Assembly (NCBI RefSeq): GCF_051401765.1 | Contig: NC_135069.1 | Coordinates: forward strand, 11,572,501-11,636,500 | Direction of reading: 5' to 3' | Source: Calliopsis andreniformis | Lineage: Eukaryota; Arthropoda; Insecta; Hymenoptera; Andrenidae | Length of the DNA stretch: 64,000 nucleotides | Part shown: one piece after another, positions 37,691-51,231 of the stretch | Layout: each line of letters begins with the position of its first letter | How positions within the stretch are numbered: position 1 is the first letter of the stretch | Translations under genes and position numbers: made by a program | The notes under the pieces: model-generated | Database searches by the model: none | Seen by the model: only the letters and a program-made list of their open reading frames with translations | Told to the model about the DNA's origin: nothing

Positions 37691-39480
37691 AAAAAGACAC
37701 CGGCAATTTAGGGGCACTTATCCTGCTACTTCTCCGTGAACGACTTTCTTTTGTACTTCGTGTTCAAAGAAGTGGCTGACGAAGTATGAGAAGAAGAGTG
37801 GCTCGAAAGGCGAGGGTGAGAAGAAGCAACAGCTAGCTTCTGCCAGCGCATTCGGTTTTAAGTTTGTCACAGTTATACTCGTGGCCCCGAAAGTGGGTTA
37901 AACGAAGTTGTATGATACTTCGCCGCGGCACGGTTCGTCGAACAGCCACTGATGCAGTTCCTGCGGCGGGAAAAGAGATCACAGAGGAAGCTGTCGTCTT
38001 TGCGACTGCGGATCCGAGATCGTCGATTAAACTGTAACAGCCGAGAGAGACGGTGGAGGCGGGCAGAAAGAAAGGAAACGAAGCTGTTTTTTGGAAAAGA
38101 GAGACGAGAAGGAAGAAAAAGGCACGCCTTGACGGGGAAAGTTCAGACCTCGGCGGGATTGCGTCCGGATCGAAGTATAAAAGTTGAATAAATCTCGAAA
38201 GCTTCCGTCTCTAGAAGGGGTTCCCTTCTCAAAGAGAGAAACTTCGCTGTCCTAAGTGGCGTGTAAACAAGACGAAGACGATAACTTTATTTGCGCAGCT
38301 TTATGCACCGGGTGTCTGGAAAAATGACTTTTAAATTGAACGCGCGTGCACCGTTTCCCTGCGGCTTAATTCAGACTCTGCCTCGGTCTTGAAGTAACAC
38401 TCGCAACAAAAAGTGGGTTAAAGGAAGAAAAGGGAGAAGTTATACGGATCCTCGACTACCCCTTTGGCGATGCAGAAACAAAGAAGAGGTAAGCAGCGAG
38501 AGTAGAGGGCAAGGGGTGGAAAGGTAGGGAGGCAGGGGAGCAGAGAAAAAGAGTGGATATAAAGAGACAAAGATATATCGTATTAACGCCTATCTTCTGG
38601 CCCACGCATACAAACACCCTCTCTGGCCATATGCGTAAGGACACGGGCAATTTCGTCTACATAGGGATATATAAGTGGCTTCCTCTATAAATGAACATAC
38701 ACTCGAAGGAGAGCCTAGGTACATATATCAGCCTCCCCTGTGTGTATGAGGTATTTGCACATTCCATAGGTGCACAAACACGCGCACGCGTGCGATATAC
38801 TTAAATGCATAGAGGGGGCGCGTGAACGTGTAGGGTGCTGGTACGTTTGTTGTGTGTGGAACGTCTGTATGCAAGCCGGTGGACGCAGGCGCCGGTAGCC
38901 ATGGTGACGATTCCTTCGGATTGGCCGCAGCTTCCACTTGAATCCCCGGCGTCGACCCCCGCAGCCGGCCTCCGGTTCTGACGTACTATCCACCACCATC
39001 GATAACCCCTCTGGCTCATAGCTCCCGTCCACCCCCGTTGTCAACCTCGCCTCCGATTCACCCTCTCGTCCGAGTCTCAGTTCCTCTCGCGCGCTACCTC
39101 TTGCCTCTCGTCTTCTTTTCGCTCTATTTCTCCTTTCCCTCCGCTTCCTCAATTCTCTTTTTCTCCTTGTGCTTCTCATTTTTTCATCCCCCTCCTAGAT
39201 GGAACACGCATCTTTCGCCGTATACCAGTTCCCATGCTTTTCCCTTCTCCGTTTCAATTTCTCTTCCGCCGTTCTTCGATCCTTTTTCATTTCTCTCGAT
39301 TTTCTCTCGAATTTTCTCACGCTTCGGTGAAATTTGCAAATTTCAAGCTTTATTGCGTCGTGAGCGTTGCTTCTTGGGTGACGAGGAGGATTCAGTTTAT
39401 AATTTGTAGTGTGTGTTTGCATGCTACGTATTGAGGGAATGGTAGCGCTGGGTAGTCCCGATCACCGCGTCGGTTTTTGT
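37691..39480. other. GC-rich island (about 1.8 kb) with TATA-like motifs
   Basis: The second-largest non-coding CpG/GC island. It contains purine-rich (38040-38130) and CT-rich (39060-39320) asymmetric tracts, and two TATA-like words, TATATAAG at 38668-38675 and TATAAAT at 38686-38692. Frames on both strands, such as 38715-39179 minus (Arg-rich) and 39038-39409 plus (Ser/Phe-rich), are compositional. It may be an alternative promoter region. Confidence 0.35.
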
Positions 39481-41889
39481 TTTGGCAGTACGTATCTCGT
39501 AGACTTCCTTATTGTTCTCTTTGAAAACGCGAATGTATTTCATGTAAACGTTTGTTTTTGAATATACGAATTTTGAGGAGGAGTTACTGGATCTGTGTAT
39601 AAATGAAATTCAAAATGCAGGCTGAAAAATGGACTTTCAAAAAATTCATAGCTTACAATTTCTAAACTGTCTAAAAGTTAGAATAATTATCATGAACGAC
39701 ATTGCATTATTGAGGATCATCCTGTGTACAAACACAGCTATAGGTATCCACGAGCAACAGGCAAAGCTACGTTGCGAGTTTTGTATCATGATATAATGCC
39801 ACACGAAATGCAATTGCCACAAAAACTGAGGGTGAGAAAAGAGGCAGAGCAAAAAGCACTGCGTTTCTTCATATTGAACAAGACATAAATTAGACCGACT
39901 GATGTTTCCCCCAGTTGCAAGCATTGTATTCTGGGTGGAGCACTTTCAACTCTGATAGAAATCTGTCTCTATTATCATGCTATGAACTATGCATAACTAG
40001 ATGATATTGTATATACACATTATGTACAATGTTAATATTAGTAGGAGGTGCAAGATCCATATCATTAAAGAAGTTTTAAATAGATAAGCGTGTAATTAGC
40101 CAGAGAATACATACGTTGTACTCTAATCAGATGTATTGCTAGTAGGATAAACTGCAATTAGCCTTATGCGTTTCTTCTAGTCTTGTGAATAATAAATGTA
40201 TCTATATTAGAGTACTACAATATAATACTCTAATAGGAAATCACTTATTTACAAAATGGAACAATGAAAAACTTTTTACGAGGTTAGAAGGAAATTATTT
40301 ACTAAAGAAGCAGTATTAGTAAAAAAATAGCATTATTTAACGAAAGTTACTTCATTCAAATAAATCAGTCTGAAAAATAGCTACTCGCTATTTGCAATAA
40401 ACAATTGTGATTACATTATTCCCATACTTCATAAGTATTTACTTGAACAATTCTTTGAATAGGTAGACTCTACGATTTCGAAGTTCAGTTAGTAGATTTT
40501 TTCCGATAGAGAGAGCTGAGTTTACTAAATAACTTTATAACCATAACTTATTGCTTTTTTTAATTGTTTGAGTTTTGAGGCACATGATATGAATACGTGC
40601 AATATGTATTTTTATCTTCTTTAGAATCACGCGAAAAATACTATATCACTTCCATTATCCGACAAATTGTTATCATTACTTTCTGTATTTTCACAAAACT
40701 GTTAAAAAGTGTATTTGCATGTCACATACTTACTTGACATATGTTTATGGCAATTTCACATACGTTATTCATATGAAATATAAACCATATTATCTACATA
40801 AATTACATCATTAAGCTAGTAATCGTGACCGAATATCCTTCACTCAGATGGACAGTTTGTCGAACATGAATCAACTGTACCTCTGTACACATCAAACCCA
40901 TCCTATCTGTTTGTACATCCCTTGGTTTGAGTTCAAGACTGCGAGAACTCATCAAAATTTAGAATTGAAACCCCAACACTTAGAAATAATACATATTACT
41001 TCATTTTTCAATAACGTTTTAAATTTGTGACTGAATTGAAAATTCAAATTCAAAAGGTTGTCTACATATATATAAAAGGTAGTTGTTAGTTCGAATCTAA
41101 ACTATACCTACATGATTTAGTAGACTTTGTCGCTTGATTTTGTCTCAAATTAAGAGTCTTCGGAAATTAGATAATTAAGTATCTATTAATAACTTCAATA
41201 GGTAATATATTGAAAATCAAAAAATATAAAAATATGAAAATAAGATAAGAATTAAGATTTTGATTTAATAACCAGGACAGGAAAATTTCTTAATTATAAT
41301 ACATACCAAAGTATTAAAATATTGTCTAAGTAATATTTGAATTTATCTAAAGCAAATCAAATTATCTGATATCACGAAGAATTCGTCGAAACTAAGTAAA
41401 ATATAAACAATTTAAATACCTGAGCTATACTAGCTAACAGTAGAATTATATAATTCCATTCAGAGTATAAGATATGTAAATCATGTGCAAGTACTTTTCA
41501 AATAGTACATTAATTTTTATACTTAGTTGTACACATACTGTGTTTTTACACAGGAATTGCATAAATTCCATATATGTCTGCATAGATAGTTGTGAAATGA
41601 AGCGAGGTTAACTACTGTGTTCGTTTCCGAACCACATTCTCCACAAGATCTCGACCAGATGATTTTGACGTTCAACTTAATTGGTTGCGTTAACTTCGTT
41701 TATTATCTCAAGCTATCAAAATTCATAATGTCCTTGTCCCTACACATTTTGCAATTCCCATTCAGCAATTACTCCACAACTGAAGTAAAGAAATACCGGA
41801 AATAATTAAGATCGTGTTTTTAATTTTGAATAGAAGATTTCGAATTTGACCTAACAACGAAAATAACAAAGTACAGTTTTAAGCATTTC
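39481..41889. other. AT-rich non-coding stretch
   Basis: No gene, repeat or RNA feature was recognised. Confidence 0.5.
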
Positions 41890-42115
41890 TAGCTTACAGT
41901 AGAGAAAGTCAATGGTCAGACCATGAGTGTTCCCCTTACTCTTTGTAACCTTTAAACACAAAACTGTACTTTAGTACATTTGTACCCAATCGTAATACGA
42001 ACTCAATTTTTTCAAAAACGTAGCACATCAGAAAGTGTACTTCTGTATTTTCAACTTACTTTTTCATGTAGAATCTCCACTGTTTCGCTTGTACCATCAG
42101 TTCTGAGATACCCTA
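41890..42115 (+). mobile_element. Short interspersed element, family B, copy 1
   Basis: It shares AGCTTACAGTAGAGAAAGTC, GGTCAGACC, GAGTGTTCC and, farther on, a TTTCGCTTGT-x-CCA and TTCTGAGATA segment, in the same order as copies at 59465-59630 and, inverted, 60085-60300. It has no coding capacity. Terminal repeats were not resolved, so its class (MITE or SINE-like) is open. Confidence 0.6.
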
Positions 42116-44270
42116 TATACTTTGAAGAAATTTGGTAAAGAATTCTTTTTCTTGAATTTATAATACTGATTGTTTTAGAATTATTTATTAACTTAAACAT
42201 TGTTATGAATATAAAGAATAATTCGTTAGTCTTATTTATGACGTGACAAGAATTATGTTTTGTCTCTCAGAAATGCTCTAAAGCCACTATTAAAACAGTA
42301 TTTTATACGTATGTAAATATATTACTTATATTCTATAGTTGAAATATTATACTAAATATCACTATTCTACTTTGTTAAAAATAAGTACGTTTGTACGTAT
42401 GCAAAAGACACCTAAAAAATATATTTGATACAGAATAGCTTGATCATAAATTAATTTTAATACTAACAATCAGGACAGATGAGGCAAAGGCGATTTATAT
42501 TATTATAGTGTTCTTTATCGTATACCAGTTTATTATCTTTATCGTTCAAAACTGAACTAAGGGAAAAAATGTAACATTTTTGGTACGAGAAAGATATATT
42601 GAATTAAAAAATGAAAATGTACAGATTCCTGAACGGTTATTTCAATCTCTTGTCAACAAGATGGAGGAAAATGGTAGAAGAAGAGTGAGATGAATGGCTA
42701 GGTAGATAGGAACACGAATGCATGTATAAGTAGAAGTGTACGTGAGTAGGTATACAAGTGGGTGGGTGTACATAAATGACCATGTAGTCGAATATGTTGG
42801 TAAATATGTGAGCCATGAACTAGGAAGTCATGGATACGAGAACCATATCCGGGATAGTCGTTGACTTTAAAAAAAATACTAGATACAGTGTAGAATACTG
42901 AAATATGTTATACGAACGGTGTTAACTGTGTACATTTGATTATTCTTTAAAGTATGCTAATATTAGATAAGGAAAATTGATTTGTAATAATAATATGTCT
43001 ATTTACAGAAGTACCAAGATTTAAATAAATAATGTATTTTAATAAATGATAAGATGAACTAGGCGAAGACTCAAAATATAATTAATTTGATATTTTAATT
43101 TAACGTTGAATCAAGTACCTACAATGTACTGATGCATGTAAAGACTATGGCACAAGTCCATGTAAGTAAAAAAATGACATTGTGTCAATATATTTAGTCG
43201 ACATCTAAACAAAAAATTTCTGTCAGACATACACTTTACCTATTAATTTTACATTATCCCTTGAAAGGGATCCAGCTTTTGTAACATCTACAATCGCTTT
43301 GTAAACATTACAAAATGTTACATTTTGTATCATATCTTCCTGTCTAATATGAGATAAAATGAGAAAGAGCTGAAATGGGAAAAAACACAAAAACAATGGC
43401 AAGCTCATAAGCATATCTTAAGCTTTGATTTAATGCTTTTGAATTTATATCACGCTGTATCACGTGTATTTTTATACAAATTTACTAAAGATTTGTATTA
43501 CCACAGCAGTATTACCACAAAGCCTCGTTTTTGTAATGAAAAAGCAAACGTGGTTCTATCAAATCTATGTTCAAGTAATTATCGCTTACAACAGTTGTTG
43601 AAAAATTGTAATCTTTTCTATGTTTGATATTTATACATTTGCCTCTGAGGAAATACTTCATCTTTAATCTTGAAATTATATATATCTCCTACTCTCTTGT
43701 ATTCTATTTTATTCTATTGTCTTATATTATAAAAAATTGCTGGTAGTATTAATGAAAAAGTAATTAAAAGCATCACAAAATTGTAGCTTAAAGACAAAAC
43801 ATACGTAGGCACGTAAGTGGAACGATATCGTCATTTTGTTAGAAGGGTAAGACTAACTAAGAAAAAATACAATTTTTCAGAAACTTGATCTGAAATTTAT
43901 CGTGGAAGAAAATGATTAATTCCCGATCATTTAACCATAAAGACATTTTATTCTCTTTAAATGTATCTAACAGTCTTGACTGCTTGTTATTAAAGAAAAG
44001 GCTAAAGCATCTAAAAAAATGAAAAGATCTGGGTCTCAAATTATAACAGTGTTCTCGTCAAACAGTATAATTTTATTAAATAATTACGGCATTCCCACCC
44101 TCTCTAAAAATCGTTCACTTTTAGAGTCAATTTTTGCAGATATCTCAGAATCGACGACTCCTTAGATACATCACTTTCCCAGCAAATCGACGGTATAAAA
44201 CTGAAGTACACGCACAAGGAATTGAAATACAAGTAAGGTGCACAGTTTAAACTATAAACATGGCAAGATC
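42116..44270. other. AT-rich non-coding stretch
   Basis: No supported gene. A GTAGGT/GTGGGTGG-rich pocket near 42700-42790 is simple and non-coding. Confidence 0.5.
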
Positions 44271-45000
44271 TATCGGTCGTTACCGAACAGTCGCTCCTAA
44301 ATGGTCATTTGCCACAGAAGGTCTCCTCGCTACTCCGACGATTCTTCTGACCCCCACTACCGGAACAACCACCCCCGACTACGCTACTCACCAGGAGCCC
44401 TCTCCTCTGCAACCCTCGTAGCATGGCTCTGGTCGACCGAACGAACGAGGGAACCCATCCTCTCTGCCCCCAGAGCGCCTACGCCTCCCGCGTTGCCTCG
44501 GCAACCCCAGCTTGGGGTTGGCCTCCGCCTCCTCCGTGCACCACAGCTCCATTCAGTGCATCCCCCTCCCTTTAACCCGTTTCTCCTCCGACGTCTCCTC
44601 GTTCTGCGACCGTGACTCGCTCCTCTTCCGTCCTGTGCCCGTTTCCTCACTCCGCTGCTCCCCCTGGTCACCCTCCTGCGACGTTCTTTACTTTTCTGCT
44701 ACCCTTGTTTCGATCCTGCCCCGACCGAACCGTTCGCGGAAGAAACGGGAGAAGGAAAGGCACGTCTGCTGCGATCGCCGTGGCCGAGGAGAGGTGAGAG
44801 AGAAATAATAACGGCGAAGGAAACGGTGAAGGAAGAAAAGATCGCAAGAGAATTTCGGTTGCTCTGGAAGCTAACTGAATTAACTTACCTACCTCGAATA
44901 ATTCATGCATACTCGGAGTGCCACGAGGCGGACAAGAAGCAGCGTTTTGTGGACGGGCCAATCCGAGGTTCTGCCCTGTCTCGCAGGTTTGACTGAACTC
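44271..45000. other. GC-rich island
   Basis: C- and CpG-rich DNA. Three plus-strand frames and two minus-strand frames of about 60-105 codons overlap between 44301 and 44961, all Pro/Ser/Arg-rich, so none is credible by itself. It could be a promoter or enhancer. Confidence 0.4.
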
Positions 45001-45456
45001 TTAACGAGACACCAATACTGATTTGAAAAGATTTCGGTTGTTTGTTGGGAACAAGTGTTACAATTCTTTTTTAGGACGTTAATGTGTAGTTTGAAAGTGA
45101 CAGAATCTGGATGAAAATGCAGTCACGATTATGTTTGGGGATTACACAGTTTTATGGATTGCAAAATTTATTACAGGTGAACATCAGTAACTCGAACCTC
45201 TAGGAGATTTCATTTCTTTCTGCTGTGAAAACCTCTACGAGTTGGAATATACATTTGCTTTAACTCCAATTATTTGCCACGTGCTCAGGTGTTATTTTAC
45301 CTCTACAACTTAAATTTGGAGTAACCCAATTTCTGCAATTCCAAACTTATCTCCATAAATCAAACTTTGATCACTGCTAATTGATCTAATATTGTTGGAC
45401 AGGGATGTTTGTCGAATTTTCATTTATGAAACGCCTCTTATTCGAAAACATCAATA

Positions 45457-45586
45457 AAGTTACGTTCACAGCAGGCAACTTTTGTGTAAACATAATTTCA
45501 ACCAAGTTGATATGACAGTTTTTAATCGACATTACGTTAATCAAATCGGTTGCCCCACCAAAAGTTGCCTAATGTAAACGTAGCTT
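45457..45586. mobile_element. 130 bp inverted-repeat element (MITE-like)
   Basis: The left arm AAGTTACGTTCACAGC then AGGCAACTTTTG (45457-45484) is matched in reverse complement by 45559-45586 (CAAAAGTTGCC to TAGCTT). Internal CAACC and TTGAT words also pair. This compact fold-back structure has no frame, which is typical of a tiny non-autonomous DNA transposon. The family is not identified. Confidence 0.55.
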
Positions 45587-48168
45587 AAGGCGAAATCTTC
45601 ATTACTTGAAAATTTTAGCTATTTCCTAGAAATTCAAGTTATCGAGATTCAATTATATTGCATTTCATGTGTGAAGATGTATTTTCAAAACCAAAGGGTT
45701 TATCTCACGTTAAAACCTCGTCTTTGGAAACAATTCTTCTCATAACCTTAAAACGATTGAGTAAGTTCGCTTTTAAGAATAGATTTTTATGAGCAGTTAA
45801 AAGATTATAACATAACATATTAGATATTAGACAGAAGTAGATACATCTTATGCAGGGTGTCGTAGACCATTTTGCAGAAGAACAGGAAGTTTTCGATCCA
45901 GTTGAACCGTTGTCCCAAAAAGTGGGAACCCCCTTAGAATCGTCGTTGTGTTTTTACGAAGTTACCTCGACTGCTTCGATATCGACGGAAGGGTAGAAGC
46001 GCAGGGTCTTACGTCGCTTTTTCTGTTCTGAAATAGGGTGAATCGAATTGACACCAAGTAAGAGGCTGAACGACGTTCAGATTCGATCTTCCGGGTGGAG
46101 GAGTCGCGCGTAGTCGTTTGCGAGTGCGTCATACGAAAGGGAAACATTGTCTCTTCCTTCAAGGGGGTTAAATCGATGGTAAACTCCCAACGGCCGACGA
46201 CAGTGAGGATGAAGAAGGGAGTTCTACTGCAGGTGCCGCGAAATTCCGAATTCGAACCTATTCACGTTCATGAAGTTATTCGATGACACCCCACTGGTCG
46301 CCTTTCACGTGCTGCGTATAATCGATACCTACATTTTCTTGCGTATTTGTGTTTCGAAGTATTATTGCCAAGACTGTTTTTTGTTACATAACGAATATCT
46401 TGAAATTATTATTACTAACGTCTTTATGATCCAGATAACTTTATACAGACAGATTATACGTACTTAAACACTCTTATGTAATGGGCGAGGTATAATCGAT
46501 GACTACTCTCGAAACCTAATCGTTACAGAGAAACAATACAACTTAGGAAGGAATTAATTGAAATACTTTTAACCTAAAAAGGAAAAGGACCAAATAAAAC
46601 AGAGGAATACCAAATATACATAAATAATATCGCTGAAAGGATGTACTCCTAAAAATTAAAAAACAATTTCTATCGAATTTTTACTGACAGTATTTGTTAA
46701 TTTTGATACACTTATTAAGATAAAATTACATATTATGTAATCGTTTATTCTTTTTAATAACCCGCAATTTACTAATTTATAACATTTATCATTTTTAAAA
46801 AAATTGTTCTAAGTATGTAAACCAAAGAAAAGAGATATATGCCCATAATTCATTCACTATAATCTTGCGACTCGTTACTTGCAATGAATTTATAAAGTAC
46901 AGAATCCGCGTTTTTAAGATTAAGTATTTATTTTCTCAAAGATGAAACAGAGAAACTATTTAGGACGATAATTTTAAACAATGAAAAAGATAGTGTTGAG
47001 CTTATAACGACTATTTATTTTACCGCTTTTTATTTTTTATCCTAAATACCTTCAAATTTATTTTATGACATTATTCCACCACGTATGATGTTTTACCGCC
47101 ATCGAAGGGTACTGTTATTAATTTTCCTCTGTTAATACGCGGTCGTCACAGTGAATAGAATGGAGAAACAGCTCTGTTCAAACGTGTATGAACGCAGATA
47201 CACAATTACCAACGTTAAAACATTTTTATTGGAACTACATGGAAAAGCTCTATATCACAGTTCTAACTACACATATTGACGACATTCCGTAACAGATAAC
47301 CCAATTAAAATTTTCGCTGTTTGAAAGCTATATACCGCGTAATGAAGAAAGAAAATATATGAACGCAACACGTCATCTGGAAACAACGCTCCCCGTTTAA
47401 TACTTTCTCCGGTTTAATATCGTTAGTCAGAAACACGTACAACTAGTTTCCTTAACAGGTTTCGGATATCAAAGGAACATAGACATTTTCAAGTATTTTT
47501 TTCTTGCCTGTTGCTTTCATATGCTTTGAATAACGAAACATTTGAGTATAGATCATGATTAACGAACAAGCAGCTAGCATTACTATACGTCAGACCTGTC
47601 CCATTCTGGACATATGTACCTCAAGAATTTCCCCCACTCTTAGTCCGTGATTACGTAGTATATTACGATGCTGATTGTGTATTTTCATGTACAGAAAGGC
47701 GTTGAGTTGTTCGTTTAAAATTTTTAAGGAAACATGCAAATGATTCAGATAATGAGTTATATTAGACCTGGCGAGGCTTTTCATGCCATATAGTCCCTTA
47801 CCACAGGTAGTGAATCTGAGAATCACTTACAATTAGTGTTCATGGAAAAAAAGAAAGAGAGAAAAACATATGGACATGTATTTCCTTATTCCTCTAACAA
47901 TATAGTATCCCTATTCCACCCTACAATATAAATCACATTTGATTTTTAATAGCATAGTATAGATATAAATCAGGCAAACTTGATAGAGCTGTCATCTTTA
48001 AGCAATCGAAATTTCAGTTCATTTGATGATGATTTGTATTTAAACAAACCCTGTTTAACAAGAATGCCCATGATTACACCTGCTTCACTTGAAATGTATC
48101 ATCTTTTAAATGTATTGCGTTATATGTTAAATACATATCATAAAAGATATAATCTTACATTATTTCTT
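45587..48168. other. Non-coding stretch with a balanced-GC pocket
   Basis: Positions 45830-46310 are more GC-rich and begin with a CAGGGTGTCG word that often marks transposon ends, but no matching second end was found. The rest is AT-rich. The minus-strand frame at 47590-47826 is protein-like in composition but unrecognised. Confidence 0.4.
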
Positions 48169-48570
48169 GTACAAAATACTCTACAACAGGTGTCAGAAAT
48201 TTTAAGGGATGATTTTACATGTCAAAATAGATGAAATAGGATGAAAATACAAAATGGCGTTATAATGGCGAATGGAAAAAATAAAGAATCGTGTTTGAGG
48301 CTTCGTTTCAGAGCCATTAATTATTGCAAATTTGTGCAAATAAAACATGTGAAATATGCTTGGCTTGGAACTTACTTTATTGTCGTGCAGCAGTCAGATC
48401 AGAAACAGTGATGAAAGTAGAATACGTCTCGAGCCAGACATACTTTCCGTGAGTGTTAGACGTTTCCTAAAGTCAGAAATGCACTTTCGTTTATCTTCGT
48501 TTTGGTCTTATGTTAGCATGTAAAATTACCTCTTAAAATTTCTAATATCTGTATTTGAACATCCTGTATA
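48169..48570. mobile_element. Near-palindromic MITE, family A, copy 3
   Basis: The left segment CAACAGGTGTCAGAAATTTT is mirrored at the right by AAAATTTCTAATATCTG. Family words GTTTGAGGCTTCGTTTCAGAG and GTTAGACGTTTCC occur in between in the expected order. It is non-coding. Confidence 0.7.
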
Positions 48571-49342
48571 TTGCCTTCGACTGCGATTAAAAGAACATCG
48601 ACTAGCCTATTACCTTCGTCTATGATTACTTGAGCGACTAATCTTGACTAAATAATCAAGAACAGCAGTGACTGAAAAGTATTGTGAATCCAAATTATAA
48701 GATGTACCTGTAACAAATATGTACAATTGGTACTGAACAGCTTTCTAGTTCCAATCAGTCCAGGTTAGTCAAATCTACAAAGTTCGCATGATCGACTTAT
48801 ACGATTAATGATTATTAATTAAAGTAAATGAAGATGATTATTTACTAGCCCTCATTGTTCATAGACTACTCGTGAAAATATTCTTCGAGGTTAATTAAAT
48901 CTCTTTTATGCAAAAATGTAAATACTGAAAGTATCTAGAGAAGAGACAATTATAAGACAATTATTATAGACAAATATAAGGACCAATCAATGACAATCGA
49001 ACTACACGTGTTTCATTCAATTATATAGTTCAGACAAAACAGTTTCTGACCAATTCGATAATCAAGCAGCGTTCAAACGATTCCGTATCTTCATCGAAAA
49101 TGCTGTCACGCACATGCCTACTTCCTTTATTTATACAGAAATACGTGAACACTGTGTTGGGGGACTAGCTTATTAGTTTTGCTTTATAAAGGGTCAACAT
49201 GGTAAGCGATTTCCATCCAAATCAGGTTAGGTCATTGCATAAACTCTCCAATTGAATGTCCAAACTCGTGTTTTTATCTGGTGACTAAGCTAAGAGCTAA
49301 GGTCTTCACCTCCCCATTAAAACCCTCTAGTAGATACATGTG
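48571..49342. other. AT-rich non-coding stretch
   Basis: No gene or repeat was recognised. Confidence 0.5.
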
Positions 49343-49691
49343 TACAGGGTGTAACAAATATAGCCTTCAATATTTTAAGAAGTGGTAGGAGATCCAAATT
49401 GAAACACAAAATGTCCTGTAACATAGTGCCTGATTTGCCTTCGTTTTGCAATAATAATATCCTAAAGTAAACATACCTATATGCAAAACCAACAATCACA
49501 GGATTCTGTAATTTTATAGATGCAAACTATAAAATTATTAATACCTTTTATTGTATCTTTTACGATTTATCTTTTATAAAGCTTTAAGGATCCGAGATAT
49601 CATCTCAAAATATCACAGAACATTTTATGTTCCAATTTGCATCCCCTAGCATCTTTCAAAATATTGAAAGCTGCATTCCTTACACCCTGTA
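49343..49691. mobile_element. MITE with TACAGGGTGT terminal inverted repeats
   Basis: It begins TACAGGGTGTAACA and ends TTACACCCTGTA. The inverted homology extends inward, with GCCTTCAATATTTTAA at the left against CAAAATATTGAAAGC at the right, so the terminal repeats are about 35 bases and imperfect. The flanking bases are TA-rich. The interior is AT-rich and non-coding. Confidence 0.75.
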
Positions 49692-50858
49692 TACAGCTAG
49701 AAAATCTAACGTCAGAGATTCTGTCTCCAAAACTTTCCTCAATAACGGGTATAATTCACTGTCATAGTCTTTAAACTAAACTTGTACATTTTAATATTCA
49801 CGGGCTTCCAACAGTTGCCTTCAATCATTCCCGATTAGGCTAAACAGCTAGTTCGTAATGTCTCAGAAAAACGAATTCCCTAATGACTTAGATAATCTAA
49901 TTGATTAGCGTGCCACGCGAAAGATCTGAGGTTGATTTTCAGTTAAGCAATCCGATAGAGCAATCGTTTCCCATCTACATGGGCCTGGATACTGTGCATA
50001 TAGAAAGGGTTCCCTGTGTGCGCGAGGGACGCGTGAAAGACGTATCATATGGACGGGCTTTTAGATCGAATCGCAGGCTGGTCTGGTGGCATGCGAGCCT
50101 AGAATTCCGGACGTGGAGGAGACATCGCGTACCGGAAAGTAATCACGCATACGAACGGGCTGCAGAGGCCGATCGATTAGCCTGTATCCGCGGTACATGC
50201 ACGCCTGTCGCCGCGCACCGCAACTACGTGACAAATATTATCGCGATCGACCAACCAGCTGCGTTTGATGTGGACGCGTTTATGAAATGCCGACACGCCG
50301 ATAATCATGCGCGACCAGCGCCCAAGGCTAAATCCGATTTGCAATATTAAGCGGCCCCCTCTACGCTGTCGCATAAACGAGTCAACATTTTTCTCTCCTA
50401 ATTAGTTCGATCGATTGACCAGCCTCGAAGAGTTAGTAACTCCTGATTAGTAATTAATTGACGTGTAAACGATTGGAACTCGCTTTCCTAGTTGGGAAAT
50501 CTCTGTGTTTAAGGAATCAGGATTTGTACCTTTGGGTGTGCAGGAATTGTCTCGTTTTGGGTAGTTATTCTGTGAGAGATGGGAAAGGAGCTACAGATGA
50601 TGGAGCTGTAGGTGTTGATGAAGAAAAGGGTTGTTTGGTTTTATGTAAGGGTTTAAAGAAGCATAGAATCTAGAAACTTATTTGAAAAATTTTGTGTCTT
50701 ACTATTCTAAGCTATTTCTATTGAACCTGGAATGAACACTTCAAATTGTAGTAACTGGAGTAACAATTATAACATACATTTTTTAAATATTTTTAGACGT
50801 AGTACAGTATCTACATAAATATGTTAGATATTCCTTAATATGCTTTCCACTATATGTA
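49692..50858. other. Non-coding stretch with a GC-rich island (49900-50360)
   Basis: The island is CpG-rich and ends in AT-rich DNA. It contains a long plus-strand frame to 50350 whose translation (Arg/His-rich) is not recognised and which has no clear ATG near its start. TTATCGCGATCGACC and neighbouring words look like constrained regulatory sequence. I cannot separate a coding exon from an enhancer. Confidence 0.35.
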
Positions 50859-51231
50859 CAAGGTGTTCGACAAGAGGTGTCAGAAATTTTAAAGGATTCT
50901 ACGTATCAAAATAAGACAAAAGTCAAAAATAACGAAATTGCGTTTGGGGCTTCGTTTCGAAGTTATTAATTGTTGCAGAAACGTCTAAAATTCGTATGTA
51001 ATATGTCTGACTTGAGACTTATGCTACTACGCTGTGCATTAGGTTAGAGACGGCGAAGTTAGTAATATAAGTCGAAAGTTAGATACATTTCAGGCGTATT
51101 TTAGGCATTTTTTCAAGAATTATTAACTCGCGAACGAAACCTGAAACACAATATTATCTATGTACATTTTCATTTTATCTTATCATGTAGAATTACCCCT
51201 TAAAATTTCTGAAACTTGTCGTCGCACTATA
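50859..51231. mobile_element. Near-palindromic MITE, family A, copy 4
   Basis: The clearest copy. GACAAGAGGTGTCAGAAATT near the left end is matched by AATTTCTGAAACTTGTCG near the right end. GTTTGGGGCTTCGTTTCG in the left half is matched by CGAACGAAACCTGAAAC in the right half, so almost the whole element is an imperfect palindrome. It is non-coding. Confidence 0.75.

Noticed and set aside
38715..39179. 154-codon minus-strand Arg-rich frame
   Set aside because: Low-complexity start, overlapping frames on both strands, no recognisable domain.
47590..47826. 78-codon minus-strand frame with protein-like composition
   Set aside because: The start is not ATG, there is no family match and no flanking gene structure.
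49901..50350. 149-codon plus-strand frame
   Set aside because: The track start is not an ATG, the translation matches no family I know, and the CpG-rich context explains the open frame. An exon is still possible.
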